DNA of 64,000 nucleotides, from the NCBI GenBank assembly GCA_026120185.1, contig JANUWF010001659.1, positions 1,612,001 through 1,676,000 of the forward strand. Reading direction: 5' to 3'. Positions 1 to 10,636 of the stretch are shown in pieces (the first letter of the stretch is position 1; each line of letters starts with the position of its first letter). A model generated the notes under the pieces. That model saw only the letters and a list, made by a program, of their open reading frames with translations. It was not told the origin of the DNA and made no database searches. Origin of the DNA: Voacanga thouarsii (taxonomy: Eukaryota > Streptophyta > Magnoliopsida > Gentianales > Apocynaceae). The position numbers and the translations under genes were made by a program.

Positions 1-58
1 ATGTTCTGTTATATTAGGTTCAAATCTTTTATCTAACATGTCTTGTTTATGTTGTAGG

Positions 59-523
59 ATGGTTAGAATGCTTAGAACCGCAAGGAAAGGGCAGCAATGG
101 CATCCTTCCATTCCTATCTACTCGGAAGACCTGCCAGTGCCTCAACCTGCACCGTAGCCAATTATTCCCTTGGATAATAGCAGTGACGATGAGGTTCCAA
201 TCAATGAGCCACCCCCAATACATGTGATAGACTTGGTTATTGACAGTGAAGATGAGGAGATTGATATGGAATATGTTCCCCACCCTCCTAGTCCCGTAGT
301 TGACTTGTCAGCTAATAGTGATGATCCGGTGGAGATAAATTATGAATCTCTACCTAGACCTTCCTTCATACCTCCACCCAACTAGGTTGAGACCGGTGAG
401 AGTTCTAGGTGACCCGGAAAAGAGCCAATGGATTGGTTTGCAAGTGGGGCTGGGATAGACTTTACTAAGAATTCTGGGGGATGGTTATATGAGGCCGACT
501 TTGAAGACTCTGATGAGGATTAG
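59..523 (+). pseudogene. Acidic leader ORF upstream of gag in the Tekay element
   Basis: From the ATG at 59, one reading frame runs to a TAG at 521 and is broken by stops at 158 (TAG), 383 (TAG) and 410 (TGA). The predicted product begins with a short basic stretch, then is strongly acidic and proline-rich, with runs such as DNSSDDE, DSEDEEID and a closing EADFEDSDED. It sits just after a pyrimidine-rich stretch ending in TAG that looks like an intron 3' splice site, and about 270 bp before the gag start in a different frame. I do not recognise a domain. It may be an accessory protein or a leader ORF of this element group. Low-complexity acidic composition makes homology claims unsafe, but the frame survives over 155 codons with only nonsense changes, as in gag-pol. 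Confidence 0.5.
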
Positions 524-791
524 GGAGGCTAATGCTGTTATGATTGGGATATTTTATTTACTGCTTTCCATAAACTTCTATGTTAAGGATTTCATTCCTG
601 TTTACTGCTTTAATTTCAAATTTATGCAAATAAGGGTACCTGGGGTACTCTAAGGTTTGAAAGAAATTTATATGCAATTCTTTATACAAAACTTGCATCT
701 GAATTCCTTTTACTTAAATCTGACTGTTAATGCATGCTCAAAATGTTTTAAACATTGAATGCATAAACTCATCATTTGGGTATAGTTTAGA

Positions 792-1913
792 ATGGCACCC
801 AAGCGCTGTGTAGCCACATCAGGCAAAAGAGTTCCGGAGGCAGAACCTATGACACCAGAGGTTGAGACGACTCAAATGCAGCCACCCAACTAGGGAAATA
901 GGAGTGAGCCAGATTTGGAAATGGGGTCAGGAGAACTTGTTAAAGTGACAATGGGGTAAGCATTCAGCAAGATGACCGAGATTCTTCAGACTTTAACTAA
1001 ACGGAGGAATCTAAAGGGAAAGGATGAAGCTTTGGAGAGGTTTCTGAAATTCTAACTGCCCATCTTCTTGGGAGAAGCTGAGCAGGATCAAAAAGCTTAA
1101 CAATTGATAAAGTAGATGGAAGACATCTTCGCTACACTTCAGTACACTGAGGAGCGATTGGTGAAGTTTGCTGCATTCTGATTGAGGGGCCCAGCTCGGG
1201 CTTGGTGGCAACGGGTTCAGAACGACTGGGAGATAATTGATCAAGACTAGACATGGGCCAATTTTGTGGAAGCATTCAGAGCTGAGTATATCCCTCAGTG
1301 GATAGTTGAGAAGCGGGAAGATGAGTTCCAGATTCTAAAGCAGGGAGGTATGACGGTAGCTCAGTACGCAGTACGGTTCACCCAATTATCAAAGTACTGC
1401 AAAAGGCTGGTGGACACTGAGCAGAACAAGACAAGACAGTTTGTCAAGGGGCTAAGGTAGGATTTGAGAAGGGCGTTGGCACCTTCTCCACCAATGACCT
1501 ACTCAGGGGCCGTGGACGTAGCCATCCGGACTACAAATAAAGACAGCAATAGAATGGCGCCAAGACCTTTTCAGCCATCGGGACAACCACCGAGACCTTT
1601 TCAGAGACAGTAATCTAACAAGTGCCCCGACAACCAGTAGTGGCAGAATCGGGGAAAGCAAGATCGGACAGTACCGGTTGGTCCTACGCAAAATCTTCTG
1701 TTATGCCGACAATGTGGAAAAAGGGGCCACACAGAGAAAAAATGTTGGTCCAAACGAGGCGAGTGGAAATGTTACCACTGCGGAGACCCAAACCACCTGC
1801 AGAACGCCTGCCTTAAACTTCACCGAGTCGGGCAAGGAAATCCGACTAAGATCCCGGGGGCCAATCGAACCAATGCCACGGGAGCGTTCGGAAGTGGAGC
1901 ACTGAAGCCTCAA
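792..1913 (+). pseudogene. gag: gag (capsid/nucleocapsid) remnant of the Tekay element
   Basis: The ATG at 792 opens frame 0, which continues in register into pol. The retrotransposon gag region is recognisable around 1200-1460 (ARAWWQRVQNDWE, then WANFVEAFRAEYIPQ). Two CCHC zinc knuckles of spacing CX2CX4HX4C lie at 1704-1745 (CRQCGKRGHTEKKC) and 1770-1811 (CYHCGDPNHLQNAC). These bind nucleic acid during packaging in related elements. In-frame stops occur at 891, 957, 1053, 1098, 1113, 1179, 1248, 1458, 1611 and 1638. No frameshift was found, and most stops replace plausible CAG, CAA or CGA codons. Two knuckles rather than one is worth noting. Confidence 0.85.
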
Positions 1914-2400
1914 GTGAAAGCAAAAGTTTTCGCTCTCAACCGAGATAAGGTTGGAACTGATACGGCAGTAGTAGAAGATACATTCACTATCCAAGGTTGT
2001 TCCGTTAATGTATTGATAGACCCTGGATCTATCCATTCCTATTTACACAAGAACTGTGCATATCATTTGGGTTGGGATGGAGTAGAACTACCTTTTACTT
2101 TGTTGGTGAGCACATCTTTGGGAAAGATGGTGCAAGCAAATCGATATGTGCAAAATTGTAAAATTGAAGTGGGGAGAGAAAGCTTGGAGGGAGATTTAAT
2201 AATCTTGGCTATTGATGATTATGATTTGATATTGGGAATGGATTGGCTAGCGAAGTATGGGGCTAAGGTAGACTGTAAGAATAAATCAGTTCAGTTTATT
2301 AGACCAGGATATGATGTGTTGGAGTTCAATAGCAAGAGAGTAAAGGATTTGAAGTATTTGATAGCTAGGACTAAAGCCCGAAAATTGTTGAAGTAAGGAT
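1914..2400 (+). pseudogene. pol: Aspartic protease domain of the Tekay pol
   Basis: This is the longest unbroken stretch of the polyprotein after gag, in the same frame. The catalytic loop reads VLIDPGSIHSYL, in the place where retroviral-type proteases have D-S/T-G. A DPG form is seen in some plant gypsy elements, so this is not necessarily a lesion. The flap and C-terminal region follow (ILAIDDYDLILGMDWLAKYG), with the LGMDWL motif that is typical of plant Ty3/gypsy proteases. The frame is cut by TAA at 2394, after which RT sequence continues in the same register. The enzyme would process Gag-Pol in an active element. Confidence 0.85.
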
Positions 2401-3250
2401 ATCAAGGATATATGGCTTATGTGATAAACAAGCCGAAGGACTAGTGCACTCTAGAGGATACCGAGGTGGTAAAGGATTTTCCTAACGTGTTCCCTGTGGA
2501 ACTCATTTCTCTACCTCCCAGCTGAGAAGTTGAGGTCATCGTAGATCTAGTTCCAAGAGCAGAATCGGTGTCCCGGACTCCATATCGGATGACACCGGCA
2601 GAGCTGAAAGAACTGAAGGAGTAACTAGAAGAGTTGGTGAAGCAAGGTTATATCAGACCTAGCACGTTACCCTGGGGAGCACCTGTGCTGTTTGTGAAGA
2701 AGAAGGATGGGACTCTGAGGTTGTGTATCGACTATCAGGGCTTGAACAACCTAACGATCAAGAATAAGTATCCCCTACCACTGATTGATGAGCTGTTCGA
2801 CCAGTTGCAAGGATCCAGTTATTACTCCAAACTGGATTTGAGGCAAGGATACTATCAAGTGAGGATAAAAGAGGAGGATATCCCTAAGACGGCCTTCAAC
2901 ACAAGATATGATCACTATAAGTTCATGGCGATGCCATTCTGGGTAACCAATGCACCAACGGTATTTATAGATTTAATGCATTGGGTGTTCTAACCCTACT
3001 TGGACAAGTTCGTGGTGGTCTTCATCGATGACATACTCATTTACTCCAAGAGCCTGAAGGATCATGCAAAACATTTGAAGTTAGTACTGGAGAAGCTAAG
3101 AGAGCACAAGCTTTTCGCCAAGTTTAGCAAGTATAAGTTTTGGCTGGATAGTGTGGCATTTCTTGGCCATGTGGTGACCAAGGATGGGATCAAGGTAGAC
3201 CCAACGAAGGTTGAAACAGTTTCAGACTGGAAGTAACCAGAGAACATCAC
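2401..3250 (+). pseudogene. pol: Reverse transcriptase domain of the Tekay pol
   Basis: The canonical gypsy RT order is present in frame 0: [20 protein letters not shown] at 2650-2709, then LRLCIDY, the [18 protein letters not shown] block, [15 protein letters not shown], and the catalytic FIDDILIYS at 3021. The aspartates of the active site are therefore retained. Nonsense codons at 2442 (TAG), 2523 (TGA), 2622 (TAA), 2991 (TAA) and 3234 (TAA) break it into pieces. Family conservation indicates that 2523 replaced an arginine codon and that 2622 and 3234 replaced glutamine codons. The domain would copy element RNA into DNA in an active relative. Confidence 0.92.
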
Positions 3251-3830
3251 CGAGATTCGAAGCTTCTTGGGATGGGCTAGCTATTATAGGAGGTTTATCA
3301 AAGGATTTTCAACGCTCATATCGCCTATGACCCAACTTCTGAGAAAGGACGTACCATTTGTTTGGAGTGAAAAATGTGAGAAGAGTTTCCAAGAGCTGAA
3401 ACAGAGATTAATAACAGCACCAGTGTTGAGTTTGCCAGAGGGAGATAAGCCTTATGCACTGTATACCAATGCTTTGAAGGAAGGTTTGGGAGCAGTTTTG
3501 ATTCAAGACCGAAAGGTGATCGCCTATGCTTCTCGAAAGTTGAGGCCTCATGAAGTCAATTACCCCACCTATGATCTAGAGCTGGCTGCCATTGTATTCC
3601 CTTTAAAGAAATGGTGGCACTACCTGTATAGAGCGGAATATGAAGTGTTCACTGATCACAAGAGCATGAAGTATATTTTCACCCAGAAGGACTTGAATCT
3701 GAGACAACGAAGATGGATGGAATGTTTGGAGGAGTAGCGTTGTCTAATCAACTATCATTCCGAGAAGGCAAACGTTGTTGCTGATGCCCTAAGCAGAAAA
3801 GTCAGCATGGCCAAGCTAAGGGTACAGGAG
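3251..3830 (+). pseudogene. pol: RNase H domain of the Tekay pol
   Basis: The RNase H segment follows RT in frame: [17 protein letters not shown], then [39 protein letters not shown], and [20 protein letters not shown] ending near VADALSRK. The first catalytic aspartate of the YTDA motif is asparagine here (AAT at 3468), which would disable cleavage of the RNA strand. A TAG at 3735 interrupts the tether to the integrase. The D-to-N change is a G-to-A transition, in keeping with the transition bias seen in the rest of the element. Confidence 0.9.
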
Positions 3831-3959
3831 GTTCAAGTGGTTCAAGATGTACTGGATAGAAGAGCGGAAGTGCAAAGGGAGAAAATTGTTGTTAGCAACC
3901 TAAAGTTAATACTAGACCTAAAGCAGGAAATTATTGAAGATCAGCAAAGTAATGCAGAA

Positions 3960-5100
3960 TTTTAGCTTTTCAAGGACAAAGAGCTCAAACGGCAAGGCAG
4001 TGAATTCCGGCAGGACGAAGCAGGAGTTTTATATTTCAGAGATCAATTGTGTGTACTCGAAAAGCACCAATTGAAGGACAGAATTTTAGAAGATGTGCAT
4101 AAGAGCAAGGACGCCATTCATCTGGGAGAGGTCAAAATGTATCAGGATCTGAAAAGGGCTTATTGGTGGCCCGGTATAAAGCGAAACGTGGTTAAGTATG
4201 TCTCGACGTGTCTCACCTGTCAGAAGGTCAAAGCAGAGCACAAGAAGTCAGCATGACTGTTGCAACTGTTGCCAGTACCTGAATGGAAGTGGGAGGAAGT
4301 GACCATGGACTTCGTTACCGGACTCCCTATGGCAAGGAACCAAAAAGACGCCATATGGGTAGTAGTGGATCGATTAACCAAGTCAGCACATTTCATACCA
4401 GTGAATGTAAGGGATTCCATGGAGAAGTTGGCTCAGACCTATATGCGAGAAATAGTTCGACTGCATGGAGTGCCTTCAAGTATTGTGTCTAACTGAGATC
4501 TGAGATTTACATCTCGATTTTGGGGCAAGTTTCAAGAATCAATGGGGTCGAGTCTGAAGTTCAGTACGACGGTGCATCCGCAAACCGATGGACAGTCAGA
4601 AAGGGTTATACAGATATTAGAGGATATGCTGAAAGCCTGTGTACTAAATTTCAGAGATAAGTGGATTGAATATGTGCCGTATGCGGAGTTGTCGTACAAT
4701 AACAGTTATCAAGTTTCGATTGGAATGGCTCCGTATGAAGCCCTGTATGGACGCAAGTGTCAGGTACCGCTATATTGGAATTGGTCAGAGGATAGCCATA
4801 TAAGCAAATCGGGAGAAGTCTGCATTCAAAAAATGTTGGACAAGGTTAAGTTAATCAGGGAAAGGTTGAAAGTAGCCCAGAGCCGACAAAAGAGCTATGC
4901 AGACAATAGGCGGAGAGAGTTAGAATTTCAAGTGGGAGACAGTGTATTCCTAAGACTGACATTGAATAGAGGAATCTTGAAGCATTCGAAAGATGGGAAG
5001 CTGAATACGAGGTATTTAGAACCGTTTTCGATAAAGGAGAGAATTGGGTTGGTGGCATATCGATTGGATTTGCTAGACGGGTTGATAGGAATTCACGACG
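3960..5100 (+). pseudogene. pol: Integrase of the Tekay pol
   Basis: The zinc-binding HHCC module appears at about 4093-4230, including CLTCQKVKAEH. The catalytic core follows: MDFVTGLPMARN at 4305 (first D), DLRFTSRFW after the stop at 4494 (second D), and HPQTDGQSERVIQILEDML (E). All three core acidic residues can be found. Stops occur at 3963 (TAG), 4254 (TGA) and 4494 (TGA). Family alignment places an arginine codon at 4494. The frame then stays open from 4542 to 5301. Integrase inserts the cDNA in active relatives, and the trailing chromodomain influences target choice. Confidence 0.92.
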
Positions 5101-5348
5101 TGTTTCATGTGTCGCAGCTGAAGAAGTACAATACCGATCCCGGACATGTTTTGAATGATAAGACGTTAGTGTTGCAACCCGACCTGAGCTATGTGGAGAA
5201 ACCCATGAGGATATTAGACCGAAGTACTAAGACTCTTTGGAACAAGCAGATTCCAATGGTAAAGGTACAGTGGGAGCATCATGGCACGCAAGATGCCACA
5301 TGAGAGACAGAAGAGTGGGTAAAGTGGAAGTATCCCGATCTAAGATAG
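5101..5348 (+). pseudogene. pol: C-terminal chromodomain-like tail of the Tekay integrase
   Basis: After the conserved FHVSQLKKY block, the tail continues with PMRILDRSTKTLWNKQIPMV and VKVQWEHHG. This matches the chromodomain-like end of Tekay chromoviruses in position and pattern. A TGA at 5301 stands where the family has tryptophan (TGG to TGA, a G-to-A change). The frame then continues in register as ETEEWVKWKYPDLR to a final TAG at 5346, which I take as the natural terminator. Chromodomains of this kind are thought to read heterochromatin marks; that role is family knowledge and not visible here. Confidence 0.8.
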
Positions 5349-5381
5349 AAGTATGCTTAAATTTCAAGATGAAATTCTCTT

Positions 5382-5394
5382 AAGGAGGGAAGGA
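5382..5394 (+). other. Polypurine tract (plus-strand primer site)
   Basis: AAGGAGGGAAGGA lies immediately before the TGTGAAACCCC start of the 3' LTR, the expected place for the plus-strand primer of an LTR retrotransposon. Confidence 0.85.
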
Positions 5395-5640
5395 TGTGAA
5401 ACCCCACCTAAAGCCAACCCTAGGGTAAGGGGGTCGGGATGCATATCATATTTTCTTTGCATGAATATATATATTTTTGAATGATTTTATGTGCTTTAGA
5501 ATTATGATTTATAGTCTAGAAGGCTTAGTTATGTTTATTGAGTAGGAAGGGTAAAATGGTAATTTTGCTTGAAGTCAAAATAAGAAGATAGTTTGAGGAT
5601 TAAATAGGAAGAAAATTTGGGAGAGAAAATAAGAATAAGA

Positions 5641-5710
5641 GTTGTTGTGGTTTAGTGGTTGGAGCCTTGGAATTAATCTCTAAGGTCTTGAGTTCAAATC
5701 TCATCATTTA
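5641..5710 (+). repeat. tRNA-like head of a SINE inside the LTR
   Basis: TGGTTTAGTGG (5648-5658) matches a pol III A box, and GAGTTCAAATC (5690-5700) matches a B box with the usual spacing. The sequence between can fold as an anticodon-like arm (CCTT...AAGG), and the B-box part forms a T-arm-like stem (TGAG/CTCA around TTCAAAT). It is too degenerate to be a working tRNA gene. A tRNA-derived SINE is the best fit, with an unclear 3' end. Confidence 0.55.
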
Positions 5711-7274
5711 AGTTTTTGTCATGGTTTTTTTAATTTAAGGTTGGATTTTTCATCCCTTGCATTCCATAAGTAAAACTAGGAGTGTGGTCTTTGGGGAGAC
5801 ATGAAGGGAATGTCATAATCCTATTCTTATGTCCTAAAAAGAATTCTTAAGGGGTTCATGTCCTTTTTATTTTGTAGCATACCGTAAATTCCTTACTAAT
5901 TAAATTTGTTCAATTTATCCAAATCTATGTTTTAATTCCAAAAAATTCAGCAAGGTTTACTGGCCTTTAAATTTCGAAAATAATTCTTAGAGGTTGGAGA
6001 TTGGACTAAAAATAGGGAAGGAGTTAAGGAAGGTTCCCAAGAGAAATTAATCTCCATGGTTGGACTTTCAAACTCCACTCCATAGTGTTCATCTTTTCCA
6101 TCTAAGAAATCTGAAAATTTTCCAGATTCTTGGGCATCCTAGCTTTCGAAAACCTTAGCCATCTTCCTTACTCAATTGCTACTAGAAAAATGGCCAACTC
6201 ACTCAACTTGAAGACTGAAATTCTTTGCCAAAAACTGAACTGCACAAAGCTGTGCAAACCAAAAAAAAATTCTGGACAGCTTCAATGCATAGCAGACCAA
6301 AAACAAACTGTTTCTTCTACCCTTAAAACCAGTAAATTATCTCTACTTTTCGTCCATATAGAAGGTTGGAAACCAGCCTTAAAGGACCCTCAAATACCTC
6401 TCCAAACCCTCTGCAAATCAGCTGGAACCTTGCAGAAAAACTACACAGCAAATTTCATCAAACAATTTGAATATCAACCAGAATATTCCAGCCTTACTCC
6501 CTCTTCAAGCCTTTTCTGAAAATCACCTCAAACTTCTATGAGTTTACCTTTGTTCAGCCATGAACTAAACTCCATTGCCCCCTCCACTGACCTTACATGA
6601 TTAGATTCCATAGCCACTCCTCAAATTTCTCCTACAATCACTCCAATCAAACTTCCATTTGAAGTTCAAAAATTCCAGCAATTGCTCCATGAAAACACCC
6701 TAGGATTAAGCTTCCAAAAAACCAGAAATTCTCCCACCATTGAACTCAAAATTTTGGCCAGCCTTATAGCTCCTTCAACCCTCATTCATTTTAGCAAACC
6801 AGCCGGCTCCATTGTAGCTCCAAGGAACCTCCATCAATCAAATATCATTGCTATATCTTTTACCTTAAAACACTCTATAAATTTCTCCATTTGAATTTCA
6901 AACAACCAAATTTCTCTCTTCCCTGTAATCTGAAAATCAAAATCCCAGAACCTTCTCAATCATTCGGCAAACCCCTTCAGCAATTTCGTCCAACACTTCT
7001 CTCCAATTCTCTCCATTTTCACCAAGAACACACACTACCTTTCTTCAAGCCTAAGACCACTCTAAACACCTCCAATCCCTCCCAAAAATTCTAGAACATA
7101 CCTACATACTCCCTAGAGTCCATTTCTGGATTTTATAACATCAAATCTCGAAAACAAAAATTTGCAATCGGATAAAAAACCAGAATTTTCCTTGAAGTCT
7201 CAAGAACATCATCAAGGTAACCAAAAACAACTTTTGTTCATCTTCTTCCCTTCAATCTTTAACATGTCATACTA

Positions 7275-7278
<4 letters not shown>

Positions 7279-7332
<54 letters not shown>
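7279..7332. repeat. (TC)n microsatellite
   Basis: About 27 uninterrupted TC units within the Tekay LTR. Confidence 0.97.
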
Positions 7333-7335
<3 letters not shown>

Positions 7336-8041
7336 TGAAATGGTTGCTACAACCATGGCTGTTTTCCTTCTCTTCTCTTGGACGATTTAAGCCTCTCAAG
7401 CGTGTGGATCTCCTTAAATCTTCATCGAGATAGTCATCAACCAAGTATTTCTCTTTAACATTCTCTTCAATTCTAAAGTTATATCTCTTAGATGTTGATA
7501 GAAAGGGATAGAATATGATTGGGGATTGAGTATATGCTTACATATGAAGGAGTTCAGATTGGAGCATGAGAATGTTTGGCCATGGTTAAGCTTTATGAAA
7601 TTCCTTGTAGATCGATGTAGGTTCTTCATGTCTTAAGTGAGTATGAATGTTTAAGCACGCTAGATATTATGTCACATTTGGTGAATAAGGTATTATGTTC
7701 TTATTTTCATTGAAGCCATGGGTATGATTATACTTAGTAGAGATTTGGCCATGTGATAGTAGATATGGATTTAAGCATTTATTCATGAATAGGATAGTTT
7801 GTTTATTGATGTTGGGGTATATGTTCATGATTCTTATTAGTAATAGGAAAATTATGATCATGACCTTGTTGATCCTAAATTATTTTAATTAGCCAATTTT
7901 ATTACGATAATTAAAATTAATACTATATTTTCCTCCAAAGATTTCAAAAACCCTAAGAAGTTTTGGAATTGGAATATTAAATGAAATAGTTATATTTTAG
8001 CCAAATAAATTATATCTTTTGTAATATATAAATATTTATAT

Positions 8042-8056
8042 ATGATGATGATGATG

Positions 8057-8109
<53 letters not shown>
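8042..8109. repeat. (ATG)n/(AAT)n compound microsatellite
   Basis: Five ATG-type units pass into a long AAT/TAA run inside the LTR. Confidence 0.95.
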
Positions 8110-8113
<4 letters not shown>

Positions 8114-9710
8114 ATCTTTTATATATAAATAATAATAATAAGAATAGGTAAAATATTAATATTGTAGGCCATATATTCATAAATATCATATTTATTTGCT
8201 AATCAAGATTTAATAAAATTTATTTATTATTAATTTTACTTATTTTCTATGTATTAATTATTAATTAAGAGATTAGTAATAATTTAATATTTACTTAAAA
8301 AATATTATTTAAGAATGACCATTTATTAATATCACCTAGAACATAGGATTCTTCACCAATGAAACCCTAGTTTATTTATTATCAACAACACTCGGAATTT
8401 ATTATTTGAGCCTATAACTTCTTAGTAATCATTTTACAACCCCTAGTTATTTTAACTTATCAAGTTAGTCTTATTTTATAAAAGCCTTTATCATCTAGCC
8501 TTAAAGCTTAGGACATTAGAGTCATGATTGTAATAAGTTGAACTAGGATTATTTGTGAAATTGAATATAGCTTGTGTATAACCATATAACTTGTGTTTAC
8601 CTCAGACGGGGTTAGATCAGCTTTCGAAGATTCTTGATTTTGATCAAGCAAAGGATCAGGTAGGCTCCTGCATAAACTTATTTGATGACCAAAGGTTACT
8701 GTGGCAAACCAAATGCAAAGTATATGGATACTCATTTTGTAAAGGCAATTAAGGACTGTTTCCTTTCTTGTTCAGTCAAACAAATCATTTGAAAATCAAA
8801 CAAGCAGTTTTGCACAAACACTAAACTCTTTCTAAAAACCGACTTTGACACAAATTTTAGAAATCCTTAATTTCCATTTTCAAAGAAAGCAATGTTTTAT
8901 CAGTTTTCTCGCAAATGGGACAATCAACGTTTAGTACTCAATAAGGGTAGACTACTAGGATTAGTCTTTGAAGGGTTAGGGTAAGTCTCTTAGTATGTGG
9001 CCACCTCTGAGGGGTGAGTCCTTCCTGGATAGGATGCTAGTCCAGTAGGTCATGCCGGTCCGAGCTAGCAAGTTTCAGCCATGTGGACTGTGTGTTTCTG
9101 GGGACAACCGGTAAGTTTGGGTGTTGAGAAGGAGGAGTATCTCACCCGGTAGGCCAATCACCTACCTTTTGTCAGTCTGCACAAAGTGTGGCATTCTGAC
9201 CGTTATATGGTTATGGGGCCTAATGTGTGGTAACCCATGGCCACCCATTTGAGTGGTTGTATTTATCGTGCACATGTATGGTTTGGAAAGCAAAACGCTA
9301 CTCTTTATTTTTAACCTTATTTAATGCTTGCCAATACTTTCTCTTATACAATTTTTACAACTTGCATACATGAATTGTTTTACTTGAAACATTCAAAGTA
9401 CACACGGGCTTACTGAGATTTTTATCTCATCACCTTTTATGCCATATTTTCAGGTCGATCCTGCTGTGGAGATTAGTAACTAGATTTGTTGCCTGCTTTG
9501 AAGACTTTATGTTATTTATTTTATGTGTTGCTTTGAGTGATGATATCAATCAATTTATTTTGGAATTGTCCTTGAATTTTTGGGTTGTAATAAGTTCAAT
9601 TTTAAAGTATTGTTTTATTTTCGTTTTTGTGACCTAGTTATAATGACCCCTTATCCTTTGGACGGGGTTACATCTCCGGCCCTGTTGGGCCTAGGTTGTG
9701 GGGTGTTACA

Positions 9711-9960
9711 ACTTAAGTGCGAGCTTAAGGTAGTGGATGTTGATCTTTGAGGATCAAACCACTATAAATCTCTTATTCATCTTTCTTACATTTATTTCTG
9801 ACGGTTTGCGAACCTCTTTGCAAAAAGTTTTCAATCATTCGAAGAAATCTTTATAATTCTCACCAACCTATATTTATTATTGTATTAATTGCACATCACT
9901 TGTCTAATATCCTTAAGATCCTAGATGTCTCTTTAAAGTTGCATTAAATTCTTCTTTGCA
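9711..9960. other. Possible partial copia-type LTR end
   Basis: Just outside the Tekay LTR, GAGCTTAAGGTAGTGGATGT and AACCACTATAAATCTCTT resemble the promoter end of some plant copia LTRs, with a TATA-like CTATAAAT. No matching partner LTR or internal region is attached, so this is only a resemblance. Confidence 0.25.
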
Positions 9961-10620
9961 TAACCTGTAAACACCACGATCTATAAAACAAAAGGAGGAC
10001 TTCAAAAATTAGATCTTTTTTTATTGGACTCCTAGACACAAGACATAACGACATAATTACAGCAATTATAGGAAATATGGAAGTTGAAAAGAGTCAAAAT
10101 AGTCAGATAGTTTATATAATGCCAGACTACCTATTTCCTATTGACCAAATGCATGAACATCTTAAAATAGTGGTCAAAAGTAAAGGTTATAGATAGCTAG
10201 TGTTCACAAAATGAACAAATAATATATAGAAAGGAGTATAGATAGTGGAAAATGAACTTAGCAGATACAGGAAATCCACAATATGAATATAAGTAGAAAG
10301 ATGAATACACCTGAGTTAAAAACACTAGGAACTTCATCTTTAAATAATTTAGAATTTGATACATGGATATAGTTACTTATGGTAAGATAGAAATGGTAAT
10401 AGATAGAGCAAAAAAGATTAGACCCTTTAAAATAGTAGAAACAGTTGTTGATTCAGAACAACAATTAGCAAATTTTAGGGACAATAAAATTCAGCCAATT
10501 GCCCATAAATATCTGTATAAGGTTTTTCACAACTATATAAGAATGTTAAAACAAATTAAAAACACCAACATTAAATCTCTACATACAGAACATCATAAAA
10601 ACAAATTCATATGTATATTT
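9961..10620 (+). other. Degenerate region preceding the Helitron helicase
   Basis: It contains a 103-codon open stretch (10363-10674) with no recognisable motif, whose 3' end overlaps the start of the helicase remnant. It probably belongs to the same Helitron, but Rep HUH motifs and the Walker A loop were not found here. A short piece near 10565-10600 recurs around 16385-16420, which ties both ends of the region to one element. Confidence 0.4.
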
Positions 10621-10636
10621 CTCAAGAACACGTATT

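Larger units (their letters stand above)
1..9710 (+). mobile_element. Ty3/gypsy retrotransposon, Tekay (Del chromovirus) type, 5' end outside window
   Basis: The order gag, protease, reverse transcriptase, RNase H, integrase, chromodomain-like tail, polypurine tract and 3' LTR reads continuously on the + strand. Integrase after RT/RNase H places it in Ty3/gypsy, and the C-terminal chromodomain-like segment after the integrase places it among chromoviruses of Tekay type (family knowledge). No primer-binding site of the tRNA-Met type is visible at the left edge, so the 5' LTR and PBS lie outside the window. The coding part is ruined by stop codons only, without a frameshift. The element is non-functional by its own coding capacity but retains its overall architecture. 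Confidence 0.9.
5395..9710 (+). repeat. 3' LTR of the Tekay element, about 4.3 kb
   Basis: The LTR starts TGTGAAACCCCAC directly after the polypurine tract and ends with GTGGGGTGTTACA. The reverse complement of the end (TGTAACACCCCAC) nearly mirrors the start, as expected for LTR termini. The interior is non-coding. It contains a tRNA-like SINE head (5641-5710), a TC microsatellite (7279-7332), an ATG/AAT microsatellite (about 8042-8109), and near the end a small stem-loop with TGAGAT/ATCTCA arms (about 9415-9430). Tekay LTRs are known to be long, but this is at the upper end. The 5' LTR is outside the window, so the exact length rests on the terminal motifs alone. Confidence 0.75.

Noticed and set aside
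6130..6519. 129-codon open frame in the Tekay LTR
   Set aside because: No recognisable domain, embedded in an LTR, composition like its surroundings.
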